A stretch of 64,000 nt of DNA from Candidatus Methylophosphatis roskildensis (lineage in GTDB: Bacteria > Pseudomonadota > Gammaproteobacteria > Burkholderiales > Rhodocyclaceae): positions 868,001 to 932,000 of the forward strand of contig JADJEV010000005.1 in assembly GCA_016708905.1 (NCBI GenBank). The letters run 5' to 3'. Shown here piece by piece: positions 53,111-63,755 of this stretch. The notes beneath the pieces are model-generated. The model worked only from the letters and a program-made list of their open reading frames with translations, did no database searches and was not told the DNA's origin. Position 1 is the stretch's first letter. Each line of letters opens with the position of its first letter. The translations under genes and the position numbers were made by a program.

Positions 53111-54645
53111 TCAGGTGAAGCGAAGCTGGAACGGACGTTCCATGCGCTGTTTGACCGTTGGCGGATCGAGCCATGGGCCGCTATAGGTGCTGCGCACGGG
53201 TGTATGAAGGCGCGCACACCGATCGCCAGATGCTGCGCGACCAGCGCGCTCGAGAAGCGTGCCAGGGTGTTGAGCAGGTGCGCGAGACGCATCAGGTAAT
53301 GATAGCCGCGCATCGCGTTCCAATTCTTGGCGAAGAGATGCTCGTAGCGGTAACCGTGGTGCTTTTCGACCAGGTTGCAGCTCTCGATCCCCCAACGGTG
53401 ACGCGCCGCCAGATTGCAGCGTTGGTGGACGTTCTCGCGCCGCAGCTTTTGGCTTGAGATCCAGGCATGTTTGGCGGTCTTTGTCACGATCTCGCCGTCC
53501 TCGTCGAGCGCTTGCCAGTTTTCGCGGCAGAGCACGACGTGCACGTCGCGGTGATGGCGGTGGTTGGGTCCGTATTCGTAACGAATGTCATTGACCCAAC
53601 GAAAGTGCTGCGCTCGCTCGCCCCAGCTCTGGCGGTGTTCATTGTCGGGTTTGAACTTCAGCAGAGCGCCGTATTCCGTCCACACCGTGGGCAGCGAATC
53701 GTCTTTGAGCACGATCATGAACTGCCAGTGATAATCGCGGCAACGCTCCAGCACGGGCCCGTTGGGATACAGTCCGTCAAGCAGCAGCATCACCGCCAGG
53801 CGGGGAAAGGCCTTTTGATGCGCTCGGCCAGGCGGTGAAAGGCCCGCAGCTCGCAGTCCTGCTTGTTCTGCTCGGTGTCACCGTGCTGATAGTCGAGAAA
53901 CTCGCTCATCAGCGGAATCACCATGCCGTTGTGAAAGCACAGGTTCGCTTCCAGGACATAGACGTGGTACTGATAGCGGGCGTGCTCGGGCGCGTCCTGA
54001 TCGGACCCTGACAGACGCTTTTCCTGTAGCGACTCGCTCCACAAAGTGGCGCCGCCCACCTTCTGCGTGCCATCGATGGCGATGGGATAGCAGTTATTGA
54101 TCCGGTAGTTTGCAAACTTCTTCTTGCGGATGAGCCGCTCGACCAAATCGATATGTGCGTGCTCGATTTGGCCCACATCGATCTTGCTCAGCAGACGAAA
54201 CAACGTATCGGCATGGGGCAAACTGTCCAACTCGGGGAACAGCAGCCGCAGGTTGTGCTCGAACATGGGCCGCGTGATATCGGTGTTGGCTTCCCGCCGT
54301 GAGCTGTAGTGCAGGACAAACACCAGGATGCCATACAGCATCAGGCTCACCAGCGCGTGCTTGAGCTTTTTCGGGTTGCGCGTGTCCTGGATCTGACGCA
54401 GTCGTTTAAGCAGCGTCGGCAGCTGCGCTCTGAACACGCGCGCCTGCTCGGTAACGGCCTCGGTGCGCGCGTGACATTCTTCTTCAACGCTTTGGTAAGG
54501 GCTTAAGCGGCTGGCTGGGCTCGGCGGCGCAGGAACAATGAGTCCGGCGGCTTGTTGTTGCTGGCGCAACTCACGGTACTGGTGTTTTTTTTTGAAGCGC
54601 TTGCTTGGCCGCCTCTCGTGCCGGACGCCGGCTCACTTTGCCCAT
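53111..54645 (-). pseudogene. Transposase of IS copy 2, frameshifted
   Basis: This is the counterpart of the intact 511-aa transposase of copy 1. One base added in the T-run at about 54584-54592, one lost in the T-run at about 53813-53816, and changes near 53197 split it into four frames. It could be a dead copy or the result of homopolymer sequencing errors, since frameshifts are frequent from here to the end of the window. Confidence 0.8.
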
Positions 54646-55562
54646 GGTTCGTGCCTTTCCTGGAGTTGATCGCAGCACAGCAGGCGACGGCACTGCGCCT
54701 GCAGCGCTTTGACGAAGATCAGCTTGGCAGAGCTGTGATAGTGCTTGCCGGGGCGCGCCAAACCGCGACCGCTGGTGTGCCCCAGCAACTGCCAGCCGGC
54801 GCCGCGGTAGCAGGTGCCGCGATAGTGCGCCGGATCGACAAAGCTCTCCAGCAGCAGCGGCCGGTATCCCCAGCACGCCTGCCAGTCATCGGCCAACTGG
54901 CGTGCCAGCTGGCCCAGCACATGGCTGGCCAAGTGCTCGATCCGCACCCAGGGAAACACCAGGAAACGATTATTGTTGACCACCCAGGGCAGGTTCGCCA
55001 GGCGCTGGCGCGCACTCCAGCCGATCCAGCGATCACGCGGCTCGATTGCCCTGGCCGCGCCACACAGCAGCAGATAGCCCAGGCTTCGATCGGCGGCCTC
55101 AATGCGGTAGCGCGCCCAATAGCCAAACGGCTTGTGGTAGCCCAGCGGATGAAAGCGCTCGACATAGGCATTGCACTGCGCCACATCGTGCGCCTGCCCA
55201 AGCAGGCGCAAGCGCACCGGCCCAAGCTGCGCCAACGTGCACTGCACCGACTCACCCGAGACAATCGGCACGCTGGGCGTTGCTGCCCTGTCCCGCCCGC
55301 TCGTCTGGTCGCCGCCCTGTGTGCGCCGCGCCGGCAGACGAATCTCGCCGCCCGCTTCCAGGCGCGCCAGCAACTTCCTGCAAGCCTCTTTCTTGGGCGC
55401 ACCCGCCGGCGTGAGCCACCCCAGATGTTCGCACAGCGTGTCAGCCAATTCCGAGCGCGCCAACCTGGGAAAGCGCTCTATCAGAGTGCGGATGTAGGCA
55501 ATATCTTCTGCGCCAATCTCGCGATTGCCTTGCCACAGGTTCAACCCATCAGATTGGAACAT
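54633..55562 (-). CDS. IS-encoded DUF4338 (DruA-like) protein, copy 2
   Basis: A 309-aa frame with the same sequence as the copy-1 protein, starting MFQSDGLNLWQGNREIG. All DUF4338 motifs (RDRWIGWSARQR, NNNRFLVFPWVR, LLLESFVDPAHYRG) are kept although the neighbouring transposase is broken. It could in principle act in trans with copy 1. Confidence 0.87.
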   Translation of the reverse strand: MFQSDGLNLWQGNREIGAEDIAYIRTLIERFPRLARSELADTLCEHLGWLTPAGAPKKEACRKLLARLEAGGEIRLPARRTQGGDQTSGRDRAATPSVPIVSGESVQCTLAQLGPVRLRLLGQAHDVAQCNAYVERFHPLGYHKPFGYWARYRIEAADRSLGYLLLCGAARAIEPRDRWIGWSARQRLANLPWVVNNNRFLVFPWVRIEHLASHVLGQLARQLADDWQACWGYRPLLLESFVDPAHYRGTCYRGAGWQLLGHTSGRGLARPGKHYHSSAKLIFVKALQAQCRRLLCCDQLQERHEPWAK

Positions 55563-56387
55563 CGCGTGAAAGCCCTTAAGGCGTGTTGGCTCACGCTCGA
55601 TTATCCAAGACCGAAATCCGGCTGTCTAGCCCTTTCGCGAAGAAAATATTTTTGCCCGCGCTCCCACCCTTGTAGCATCAGGGTTTCAGCACATGTGCGT
55701 CGGCACTGAGCACCGGCCTTGGCGCCGCTGGCGAAGAGGGTCGCACTGTTCTACTACGCCCAGGGCGGCACGCTGTTTCTCGACGAAATCGCCGAGTTGC
55801 CGCTGGCCAGTGCAGACCAAGCTGCTGCGGGTGATCGAGGAGCGGATGATCCGCCCGGTCGGCTCGTCGCGCGAGATCCCGGTCGATATCCGCATCATCG
55901 CTTCGACCAACCGCAATCTGTCGGATGAAGTGAAGGCCGGTCGATTTCGCGCCGATCTCTTTTACCGGCTCGACGTGGTGAACATCCGCATTCCGGCGCT
56001 GGCCGAACGGCGCGAGGACGTGCTGCCGCTGACCCGGCACTTCCTCGCCCAGTTGCACGGAACTGGGCGTGCCGCCGATCCACCTCGATTCGGAGACCGT
56101 CAGCCAGTTGCAACGCTACGACTGGCCGGGCAACGTGCGCGAGCTGAGAAACCTGGTCGAGCGTTCCCCTGATTCTCGGCTACTTTCCGCTCGATCTGCC
56201 GCCGGCTTCGCTGCTGCCCGATGCCGTGCCGGCTGGCGGTGAGCTTGCGCTGGACGAGGTGGAGAAGCGCCACATTCTCGATGTGCTCACGGCCTGCGCC
56301 GGCAACAAGTCGGAAGCGGCACGGCGCCTGGGAATCTCGCGCAAGACGATGGAACGCAAATGCGCCGCGTGGGGCGTCGGCTAGGCC

Positions 56388-57208
56388 CGGCCTCAAGCGG
56401 TTCAATACGCCTGCCACAATCTCCACCAGGGTTCCGGGTTTGTCCAGACCCCTGACGTAGTATTCGCTGTTCGGGAAGTTCGTCTTCATTACGCGCTCGG
56501 CATCATCGCGCAGATCGTTCAGGCCGAGAGCGTCGTAGCCCTGACCATGATGAACATCGCTTCCTCGATGATCGGCGCCTGCGGAGTAGTCCTGGATCGC
56601 CGATTGCGCCCGGCCAACGGCCGCCACGTAGGCGCCGCGCTTGTAGTAGTAGCGGGCGACGTGAACCTCGTTGCGCGCCAGATTGTTGACCAGAAATGCC
56701 ATGCGCCGTTCGGCGTCGGCCGCGTAGCCGCTCTCGGGAAAGCGGGTGGTCAACTCCTTGAAGCTGTCGAACGACTCGCGCGCCGCGCGCGGATCGCGTT
56801 CGAGACGTCCTGCCGCGAAACGGAACTCAGGAATCCCTCGCCGTCGTTGAAGTTGATCAGCCCGCGCAAGTAGTAGGCGTAATCGACGTTCTGATGATTC
56901 GGGTGCAGCTTGATGAAGCGATCGGCAGCCGCCAGTGCCTGGGCGGTGTCGGCGTTCTTGTAATAGGCGTAAGCCGATTCGAGCTGCGCCTGCTGGGCGT
57001 AGCGGCCATACGGATGTCGGCTCGAGCTTCTGCATGGTACTTGATGGCCTGTTCGTAGGGAGCCGTCCGACAGCGACGACTTGGCCTCCGAATACAGCTT
57101 CTGTGCGTTCCAGTCGGCGGTCTCGTCGACCTTGTCGAAGAAGCCGGCGCAACCGGTGAGCAGCCCGAAGGCGACAACCGCTAAACTACGCTTGATGAAA
57201 ACCGGCGC
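56388..57208 (-). CDS. bamD: Outer-membrane assembly lipoprotein BamD (frameshifted as read)
   Basis: Combining frames gives a BamD-like lipoprotein: SLAVVAFGLLTGCAGFFDKV with lipobox LLTGC, then AYAYYKNADTAQALAAADRF, NHQNVDYAYYLRGLINFNDG, ESFDSFKELTTRFPESGYAA and RVMKTNFPNSEYYVRG from the TPR domain. BamD is part of the BAM complex that inserts outer-membrane proteins. Several single-base shifts interrupt it and no start codon is in frame with the signal peptide. As bamD is normally essential, these are probably sequence errors. It is divergent from rluD, as in many proteobacteria. Confidence 0.8.
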
Positions 57209-58206
57209 GTATTCCAGTCACGAATCGAGGTGCTGATTATAGCCCAAGCCCCGATGCGGCCCCGGTTTCGTCTGCCGCGCAGGAACTGCTTGTTCCCGCC
57301 GAACACGCCGGGCTGCGGCTCGACCAGTCGGTCGCGCGTCTGCTGCCGGCGCACTCGCGCAACCGATTGCAGGGCTGGTTGCGCGAGGGACGCATCCGGG
57401 TCGATGGCGCGGCGCGCGATCCCGAGGACAAGGTGTGGGGCGGCGAGCGTCTGCAGGTGCATGAGGCCGAGGCCGCTGTGCCGAGGCCGGACCGCGCCGA
57501 GCCGATCGGCCTGTCGATCCTCTTCGAGGATGCCCACGTCATCGTGCTCGAAAGCCGCCGGGGCTGGTCGTGCATCCGGGCAGCGGTGTGCCCTCGGGCA
57601 CTCTGCTCAACGCCTTGCTGCATCCCGCGCCGTGCGTTGCCGGGCTGCCGCGGGCGGGCATCGTGCACCGGCTCGACAAGGGACACCAGCGGCCTGCTGG
57701 TGGTGGCCAAAACCCTCGAGGCGCAAAACCTGACCCTGGTGCGGCAGCTCCAGGCGCGCAGCGTCAGGCGGCAGTACGCCGCGCTGGTTCATGGCGTGGT
57801 CGACGCGGTGGCAGCGTCGAGGCGGCGCTCGGCCGCCACCGACCCAGCGCACCAGGATGGCGGTTCTCGGCGCCGGGCGTCACGCCGTTACCCACTATGC
57901 GCCGCTGGAACGCTTCGCACGCGCCACCCTGGTTCAATGCGATCTGGAAACCGGGCGCACCCACCCAGATCCGCGTGCACGACCCATCTCGGCCATCCGC
58001 TGGTCGGCGATCCGACCTACGGCAGGCGCAAATCGGGTTCGGCATTGCTCGATGCTTTCGCCAGACAGGCGCTCCATGCCATGCGTCTGGGATTGATCCA
58101 TCCGGCGAGTGGCGCAGCGATGGAATGGCAGGCGTCGCTGCCGGCCGACTTCGCCGCGCTGCTCGACGGCCTGCGCGCCGAGTCGGCAGCGGCGCGCCAT
58201 GACTGA
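57194..58206 (+). CDS. rluD: Pseudouridine synthase RluD-like (frameshifted as read)
   Basis: The N-terminal S4 domain (AEHAGLRLDQSVARLLPAHS, LQGWLREGRIRVDG) leads to the catalytic HRLDK (GIVHRLDK) and DTSGLLVVAKT, and later a GRTHQIRVH-like block and HPLVGDPTYGRR. RluD makes pseudouridines in helix 69 of 23S rRNA. The frame is broken near 57550, at the G-run near 57680, and near 57815-57960. An ATG at 57194 probably starts it. It overlaps pgeF. Confidence 0.8.
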
Positions 58207-58919
58207 CTGGATACACCCGGACCGGCCGGCACCGCCGAACGTGCGGGCGCTGGTCACCACGCGGCGCGGCGGTGCCAGCAGCGGACCCTACTCGAGCATG
58301 AACCTCGCCACGCACGTCGGTGACGATCCCGCGGCCGTCGCGCGGAACCGGGCGCTGTTGCGCCACGAACTGCCAGCCGAGCCGCGCTGGCTCGAGCAGG
58401 TGCACGGCAGCGACGTGGTCGAGGGGGAGCCGTGCGCGGCGCGCCGCAGGCAGGTGCCGGCGTCGCGCGCACACCCGGCGTGGTGCTGGCGGTGATGACG
58501 GCCGACTGTCTGCCGATTCTGCTGACCGATTCCGCCGGCTCGGTGATCGGGATCGCCCACGCTGGCTGGCGCGGGCTGGTCGGTGGGGTCATCGAAGCGA
58601 CGATTGCGGCGATGCAGGTTGCTCCGCGATGTGCTCGCGTGGCTCGGGCCAGCGATCGGGCCCGCCGGCTTCGAAGTCGGTGGTGAGGTGCGCGATGCGG
58701 CAATCGCCGCGCAAGCGGCTGCCGCGCAGGCTTTCGTCACCTGCGGGGCGGGCAAATGGCAGGCCGACATCTATCGGCTCGCGCGGCTGCGGCTCGCGCA
58801 CGCCGGTGTCGGCAGCGTGTCGGGCGGCGAGTTCTGCGGTGCGGGACGCAGAACGCTTCTACTCGTATCGGCGCGACCGGGTCACCGGCCGCATGGCCGC
58901 GCTGATCTGGCTGGCCTGA
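58199..58919 (+). CDS. pgeF: PgeF/YfiH multicopper-like hydrolase (frameshifted as read)
   Basis: MTDWIHPDRPAPPNVRALVT and TRRGGASSGPYSSMNLATHV begin the protein. After a shift, the metal-site segment VVLAVMTADCLPILLTDSAG with GIAHAGWRGLVGGV follows, and after further shifts GEFC and FYSYRRDRVTGRMAALIW. The family removes mis-incorporated amino acids from peptidoglycan precursors or acts on purine nucleosides. Start ATG 58199 overlaps the rluD stop, the usual rluD-pgeF arrangement. Confidence 0.82.
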
Positions 58920-58999
58920 CGGCCGGATTCATTCTGCGTTAAGCTTTCGCTTTTGGACCTAATCTCAACTCGGCTCCGGCCGCGCTCTCCGCCGCATCC

Positions 59000-59391
59000 A
59001 TGCTCAGGCAACGACTGACACTACTTCTGCTCGCCTTCCTCGCGCTTCTGCAAGGGCTGACGCCTCTGCTGCATGCGCATGCGGGCGAGTCGTCCGCCGG
59101 CATGCCCCATTTCCATCTGTCGGTGGGCGCGGCGGGCGCTCCGCGATCGGTGGTGACGGCATGCGCCTGCAATTGTCCGCAGCCGGCGACGCCGTCATCG
59201 ACGCTGTCAACGGGCACTCACGCAACGAGTCGCTGCGGCTGGTCGATGCGCCGGCCGACCAGATCCCGCGGGTCGACCGCCTTGCTCTGGCTTCGACGCT
59301 CGTTTCGCCGCGCGCCGGCGCGACGGTGCCGAAGTTGCCGGCCATCGGGTTTTCCCGCCCGCCTGCCCGGGCCTCGCCCATACTCGCCTGA
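59000..59391 (+). CDS. DUF2946-like metal-efflux-linked protein (frameshifted)
   Basis: The N-terminus MLRQRLTLLLLAFLALLQGL then TPLLHAHAGESSAGMPHFHL is a signal or anchor helix followed by a His-rich stretch. A shift near 59160 is needed to continue into NGHSRNESLRLVDAPADQIP and a C-terminal FSRPPARASP. Small proteins of this type, with histidines after the membrane helix, sit before heavy-metal RND efflux genes. The DUF2946 label is a judgement from layout, not a search. Confidence 0.55.
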
Positions 59392-59539
59392 TCCGGCGCC
59401 AGCCGCCACGGCGGTCCCGGCCCATTCCCGCAGCGCACTGACCAATCGGCGATCCGCCGGCGGTCGCGCCAATCCACCTTTTGCATTGCCCGGAGACCGA
59501 GCCGGCCGCATCCAGCGGCGGGCGAGAGAGGAAAGAGAT

Positions 59540-60665
59540 ATGGCATCGATCGGATTTTCGCCTACCCGTCCCAGGTACCGTGCCGCACGCGGCATCGGCA
59601 TCTGCCTGTGGCTCGCCATCGGCGCGCCCGCGCTGGCCGCGGATCACGTCGACATCAATGCCGCCCAGATCAAGGCGCTCGGCATCGAAGTGGCGCCGCT
59701 CGGCGCGCGACGGGCGGCCGAACTGGGCGGCCTGGCCGCCCAGGTGGTGGTGCCGAATCGGCAGATGTACGTGGTTTCGGCGCCGCTGGCAGCGCTGATC
59801 GGGCGCATCGGTGGCGGCCAACGCGTCGGTCGGGCGGGCCAGGTGCTGGCCCGCCTGCAAAGTCCGATGCTCGCCGAGCTGCAGCGCGGCTACCTGCAGT
59901 CGTCGGTGCAGGCACGACTGGCGGCTGACAAGCTGCAGCGTGACGAGGCGCTGTTTCGCGACGGGATCATCGCCGAGAGCCGGCTGCGTACCAGCCGCGG
60001 CCAGCAGGCAGAGGCGGGCGCCGCGCTCGCCGAGCGCCGCCAGGCACTGCGCATGGCCGGCGTACGAGTCTGCGCTGGGCAGGCCCGATGCCGGCAAGGG
60101 CGTTGGCGCCTCGATCGACGTGCTCGCGCCGGCCGATGGCGTGATCCTCGAACAGATGGTCAGCGTGGGGAGCCGTCGAGGCCGCCGCACCGCTCTTTCG
60201 GCTGGCGAAACTCGATCCGCTGGCTCGAGATTCAGGTCCCGGCGGCGAAACTGGCGCGCATTTCGGCCGGCGCGGCGGTCAGCGTCCCGGCCGCCAAATC
60301 CGGCGGCCGCGTGGTCTCGATCGGCCGCAGCGTGGGGGCCAACCAGACCGCCCTGGTGCGGGCCGAGATCACCGCGGGCAGCGCGGCGCTCAATCCCGGG
60401 CAGATGGTCGAGGCCAGCATCGGCGTCGCCGATGCGACCAACGAGCCGTGTTTTCGGTCCCGACCACTGCGCTCGTGCGTCACGAAGGCAGCCTGCTGCT
60501 GTTCGTGCAGACCGCGACCGGCTTCGCCGCGACACCGGTCACGCTTGCCGGCGAGGGCAGTGTCAGCAGCAGCGTGAGCGGCAGCTTCAAGGGTGACGAG
60601 CGGATCGCCGTCAGAGGCATCGCCGCCCTCAAGGCGCGGCTCGGCGGAATCGGGGCCGGCGATGA
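59540..60665 (+). CDS. CzcB/CusB-type RND periplasmic adaptor (frameshifted)
   Basis: A periplasmic adaptor with a signal peptide (GIGICLWLAIGAPALAADHV). The lipoyl and hairpin parts (YVVSAPLAALIGRIGGGQRV, ELQRGYLQSSVQARLAADKL) and a beta-barrel domain (LEIQVPAAKLARISAGAAVS) are seen. Frame changes occur near 60060, 60170 and 60447. The end is probably at the ATGA overlap with the pump gene (60662-60665). It would couple the CzcA/CusA-like pump to an outer-membrane channel, which is not in the window. Confidence 0.82.
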
Positions 60666-63600
60666 TCGCCTGACTGGTCCAGTTCGCCCTGACCCAGCGG
60701 TTGCTGATTCTCGGCCTCTGCGTGCTGCTGATCGCGGCCGGCAGCATGGCCTTCCGCCAGTTGCCGATCGACGCGCATTTCCGGATGTCTCGACGACCCA
60801 GGTCAAGATCATCATGAAGGCGCCCGGCATGACGCCCGAAGAGGTCGAGCCGCATCGTCACGCCGATCGAACTCGAGATGCTGGGTGATACCCGCAAGCG
60901 GATCCTGCGCTCGGTGTCAGGTACGCGATCGCCGACATCACGATCGATTTCGACGATGCCACCGACATCTACTGGGCGCGCCAGCAGGTGACCGAGCGCC
61001 TGACCGCCATCGCGCGATCTGCCGCCGAGCGCCAGCGGCGGTCTGGCGCCGATCACCACGCCGCTGGGCGAGATGTTCATGTTCTGGTCGAGGGGCCGCT
61101 GTCGCTCGCCGAGCGGCGCAGTCTGCTCGACTGGGTGATCCGGCCGCTGCTGCGTACGCTGCCGGTGTGGCCGATGTGAACGCGCTCGGCGGCCTGGTGC
61201 GCAGCTTCGAAGTGGTGCCCGACCCGGCGCGCTGGCCGCGCGCGCAGTGTTTCGATGGCGCAGTTGCAGGCCGCGCTGGAGGCCAACAATCGCAACGATG
61301 GCGCGGGGCGGCTGGGCGCCGGCGAAGAGGCGCTGGTGGTGCGGATCGAAGGCAGCGTGCGTACGCTGGACGATCTGCGCCAGATCGTGATCGAGCGCCG
61401 CGACGGCGGGCCGGTGCGCGTCGGCGACGTGGCCCAGGTACGCATCGGCAGTCTGACGCGCTACGGAACGGTGACCCAGGACGGGCGCGAAGAGGCGGTG
61501 CAGGGCCTGGTGCTCGGACTGCGCGGCGCCAACGCGCAACAGGTGGTCGACGGTGTGCGCGCCAAGCTGGCGGAACTCGCGCCGACCCTGCCGCCCGGTG
61601 TCACCACCCAGGTGTTCTACGATCGCGGCAGCCTGGTCGAACGGGCGGTGGGCACGGTTTCCAGGCCCTGGCCGAAGCGATCGTGCTGGTGCTGATACTG
61701 CTGGTGCTGTTTCTCGGCAACCTGCGCGCGGCACTGGTGGTGGCGCTGATCCTGCCGCTGGCGGCACTGGCCACCTTCGTCCTGATGCGCCAGTTCGGCA
61801 TGAGTGCCAACCTGATGAGTCTGGGCGGCCTGGCGATCGCCATCGGCATGCTGGTCGATGCGGCGGTGGTGGTGGTCGAGAACATCGTCACCCATCTGGC
61901 GCACGCGCAGTCCGACAGCGGCACCCGGCTGCCCCGGCTGCATCTCGTGTATCGTGCGGTGCGCGAGGTCACCCTGCCGGTGGTCTCGGGCATCGTCATC
62001 ATCATCCTGGGGTTTCTGCCCCTGCTCATGCTGCAGGGGCTCGAGGGCAAGCTGTTCATTCCGGTCGCGCTGTCGATCGTGTTCGCTGGCGGCTTCGCTG
62101 GTACTGTCACTTACCGTGATTCCGGTGCTGGCTTCCTACCTGCTCGGCAAGGTCGGACACGAGGATCCGTGGCTGGTACGCCTGGCGATACGGCTCTATA
62201 CGCCGCTGCTCGAATGGTCTTCGCCCACGGCCGCACGCGTAGTGGTCGGCGCGCTGGTCGCGCTGGCCGCCACGGCGGGCGTCTCACCTGATCGGCAAGA
62301 CCTTCATGCCGGGCATGGACGAGGGCGACCTGATCGTGCAGCTCGAGAAGCTGCCCTCGATCAGTCTCGAGCAGAGCGCGATCATCGACATGCAGGTTCA
62401 GCGCGCGGTGCTCGAACGGTGCCCTGGGATCAGGCGCATCGTGCGCGCGCCGGCTCCGGACGAACTGGGCCTCGATCCGATGGGGCTCAATCAGACCGAC
62501 ACCTTCATGGTGCTCAAGCCGCGCAGCGAGTGGCGCAATCCCGACAAGGACTGGCTGCTCGACGAACTGCGCGCAGTGATGGCCGATTTTCCCGGTGTGG
62601 CCTACGGCTTCACCCAGCCGATCGACATGCGGGTGTCCGAGATGCTCACCGGCGCCCGTGGCGACGTCGCGATCAAGATCTTCGGCAGCAAGCTGGCCAC
62701 GCTCAACGCGCTGGCCGAGCAGATGGCCGCCAGCATTCGCGCGGTGCGCGGCGCGCAGGACGTGCTGACCCTGAAGAACGAGGGCGTGCAGTATTACCGC
62801 GTCGTCATCGACCGGCTGGCTGCGGGCCGGCTGGGCTTCAGCGTCGAGGACATCGGCCGCGCCCTGCGCGCCCAGATCGAGGGCGAGACCGTCGGGGTGG
62901 TGGTCGAGCAGGGCGGCGCACGCCGCTGCTCTTGCGCGGCGACGGCGGGCATCCGCAACTCGCCGTCGCGCTTCGCCGCGCTCAATCTGACGCTTCCCGA
63001 TGTACTAGCGTCGCGCTCGCCAGCGTGGCCAGGCTCGAGCGTGTCGATGGCCCGGTCAAGATTGACCGCGAGAATGCCGAGCGCATGGTGCTGGTGCAGG
63101 CCAATGTGCGCGGCCGCGACCTGGTCGGTTTCGTCGAGGAGGCCAAAGCGCGCGTCGCGACTGATCTCACGCCGCCCGACGGCTATCGCACGGCCTGGGG
63201 CGGCCAGTTCGAGAACCAGCAGCGGCCGCGGCGCGGCTGGCGATGGTGGTGCCGATTTCCTGCTGCTGATTTTCGGCCTGCTGTTCGCCACCTTCGGCTC
63301 GGTTCGCCAGGCGGTGCTGGTGTTCGCCAACATTCCGTTCGCCCTGATCGGCGGCGTTTTCGCCCTGGATCTCTGGCGAATATCTGTCGGTGCCGGCCTC
63401 GGTCGGCTTCATCGCGCTGCTCGGCATCGCGGTGCTCAATGGCGTGGTCATGCTGTCCTACTTCAACCAGTTGCGCGACCAGGGCATGCCGTTGGCGCAG
63501 GTCGTCGTGGAGGGTGCGAAGCGCCGCCTGCGCCGGTGCTGATGACCGCGAGCATCGCCGCCTGGGGCCTGGTGCCGCTGCTGTTCGCGACCGGCCCGGG

Positions 63601-63755
63601 CTCGGAGATCCAGCGTCCGTTGGCGATCGTGGTGATCGGCGGGCTGTTCCACGTCCACCGTGCTGACGCTGTTCCTGCTGCCCTTGCTGTATCGCCGCTA
63701 CGGTGTCGATGCCGCGGTCGCTGCAATCGGGGAGACGAAAATTGAAAGCGTTTGA
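60662..63755 (+). CDS. CzcA/CusA-type heavy-metal RND pump (frameshifted)
   Basis: About 1030 codons of an inner-membrane HME-RND pump, recognised from LILGLCVLLIAAGSMAFRQL, the HME segment ITIDFDDATDIYWARQQVTE, TM4 IGMLVDAAVVVVENIVTHL, PLLMLQGLEGKLFIPVALS, and LVFANIPFALIGGVFAL near the end. At least ten single-base shifts break the frame, including a TGA at the fourth codon. The TM4 motif differs from the classic CzcA and CusA forms, so the exported metal (Zn/Co/Cd or Cu/Ag) is open. Confidence 0.85.

Larger units (their letters stand above)
52899..55708 (-). mobile_element. 2.8-kb IS with DUF4338 gene, copy 2
   Basis: A 2810-bp copy, nearly identical to 46681-49492, with the same CAGTGCCGACGCAC inverted ends (52899-52912 and 55695-55708). 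It differs by single-base changes including a shorter T-run near 53813 and a longer T-run near 54587, which break the transposase. Its DUF4338 gene is intact. It interrupts the sigma-54 regulator without a visible target duplication. Confidence 0.9.
52141..56384 (+). pseudogene. Sigma-54 response regulator split by IS copy 2
   Basis: The left part (52141-52898) encodes an NtrC-type receiver domain (VLVVDDEEGM, ILDITLPGKSGV, FILKPFR), then an AAA+ domain with Walker A GESGVGKE up to ELFGHVKG. The IS begins inside what should be the GAFTGA loop that contacts sigma-54. The right part (55709-56384) resumes with ALAPLAKRVALFYYAQGGTL, Walker B LFLDEIAELP, the arginine region and a Fis-type helix-turn-helix (NKSEAARRLGISRKTMERKC). 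An extra G at about 52881-52885 and further shifts to the right also break the frame. Confidence 0.9.

Noticed and set aside
46681..55708. A composite transposon with defined target duplication
   Set aside because: The outer flanks of the two IS copies do not match and each copy lies in a different disrupted gene, so a single transposition event is not supported.
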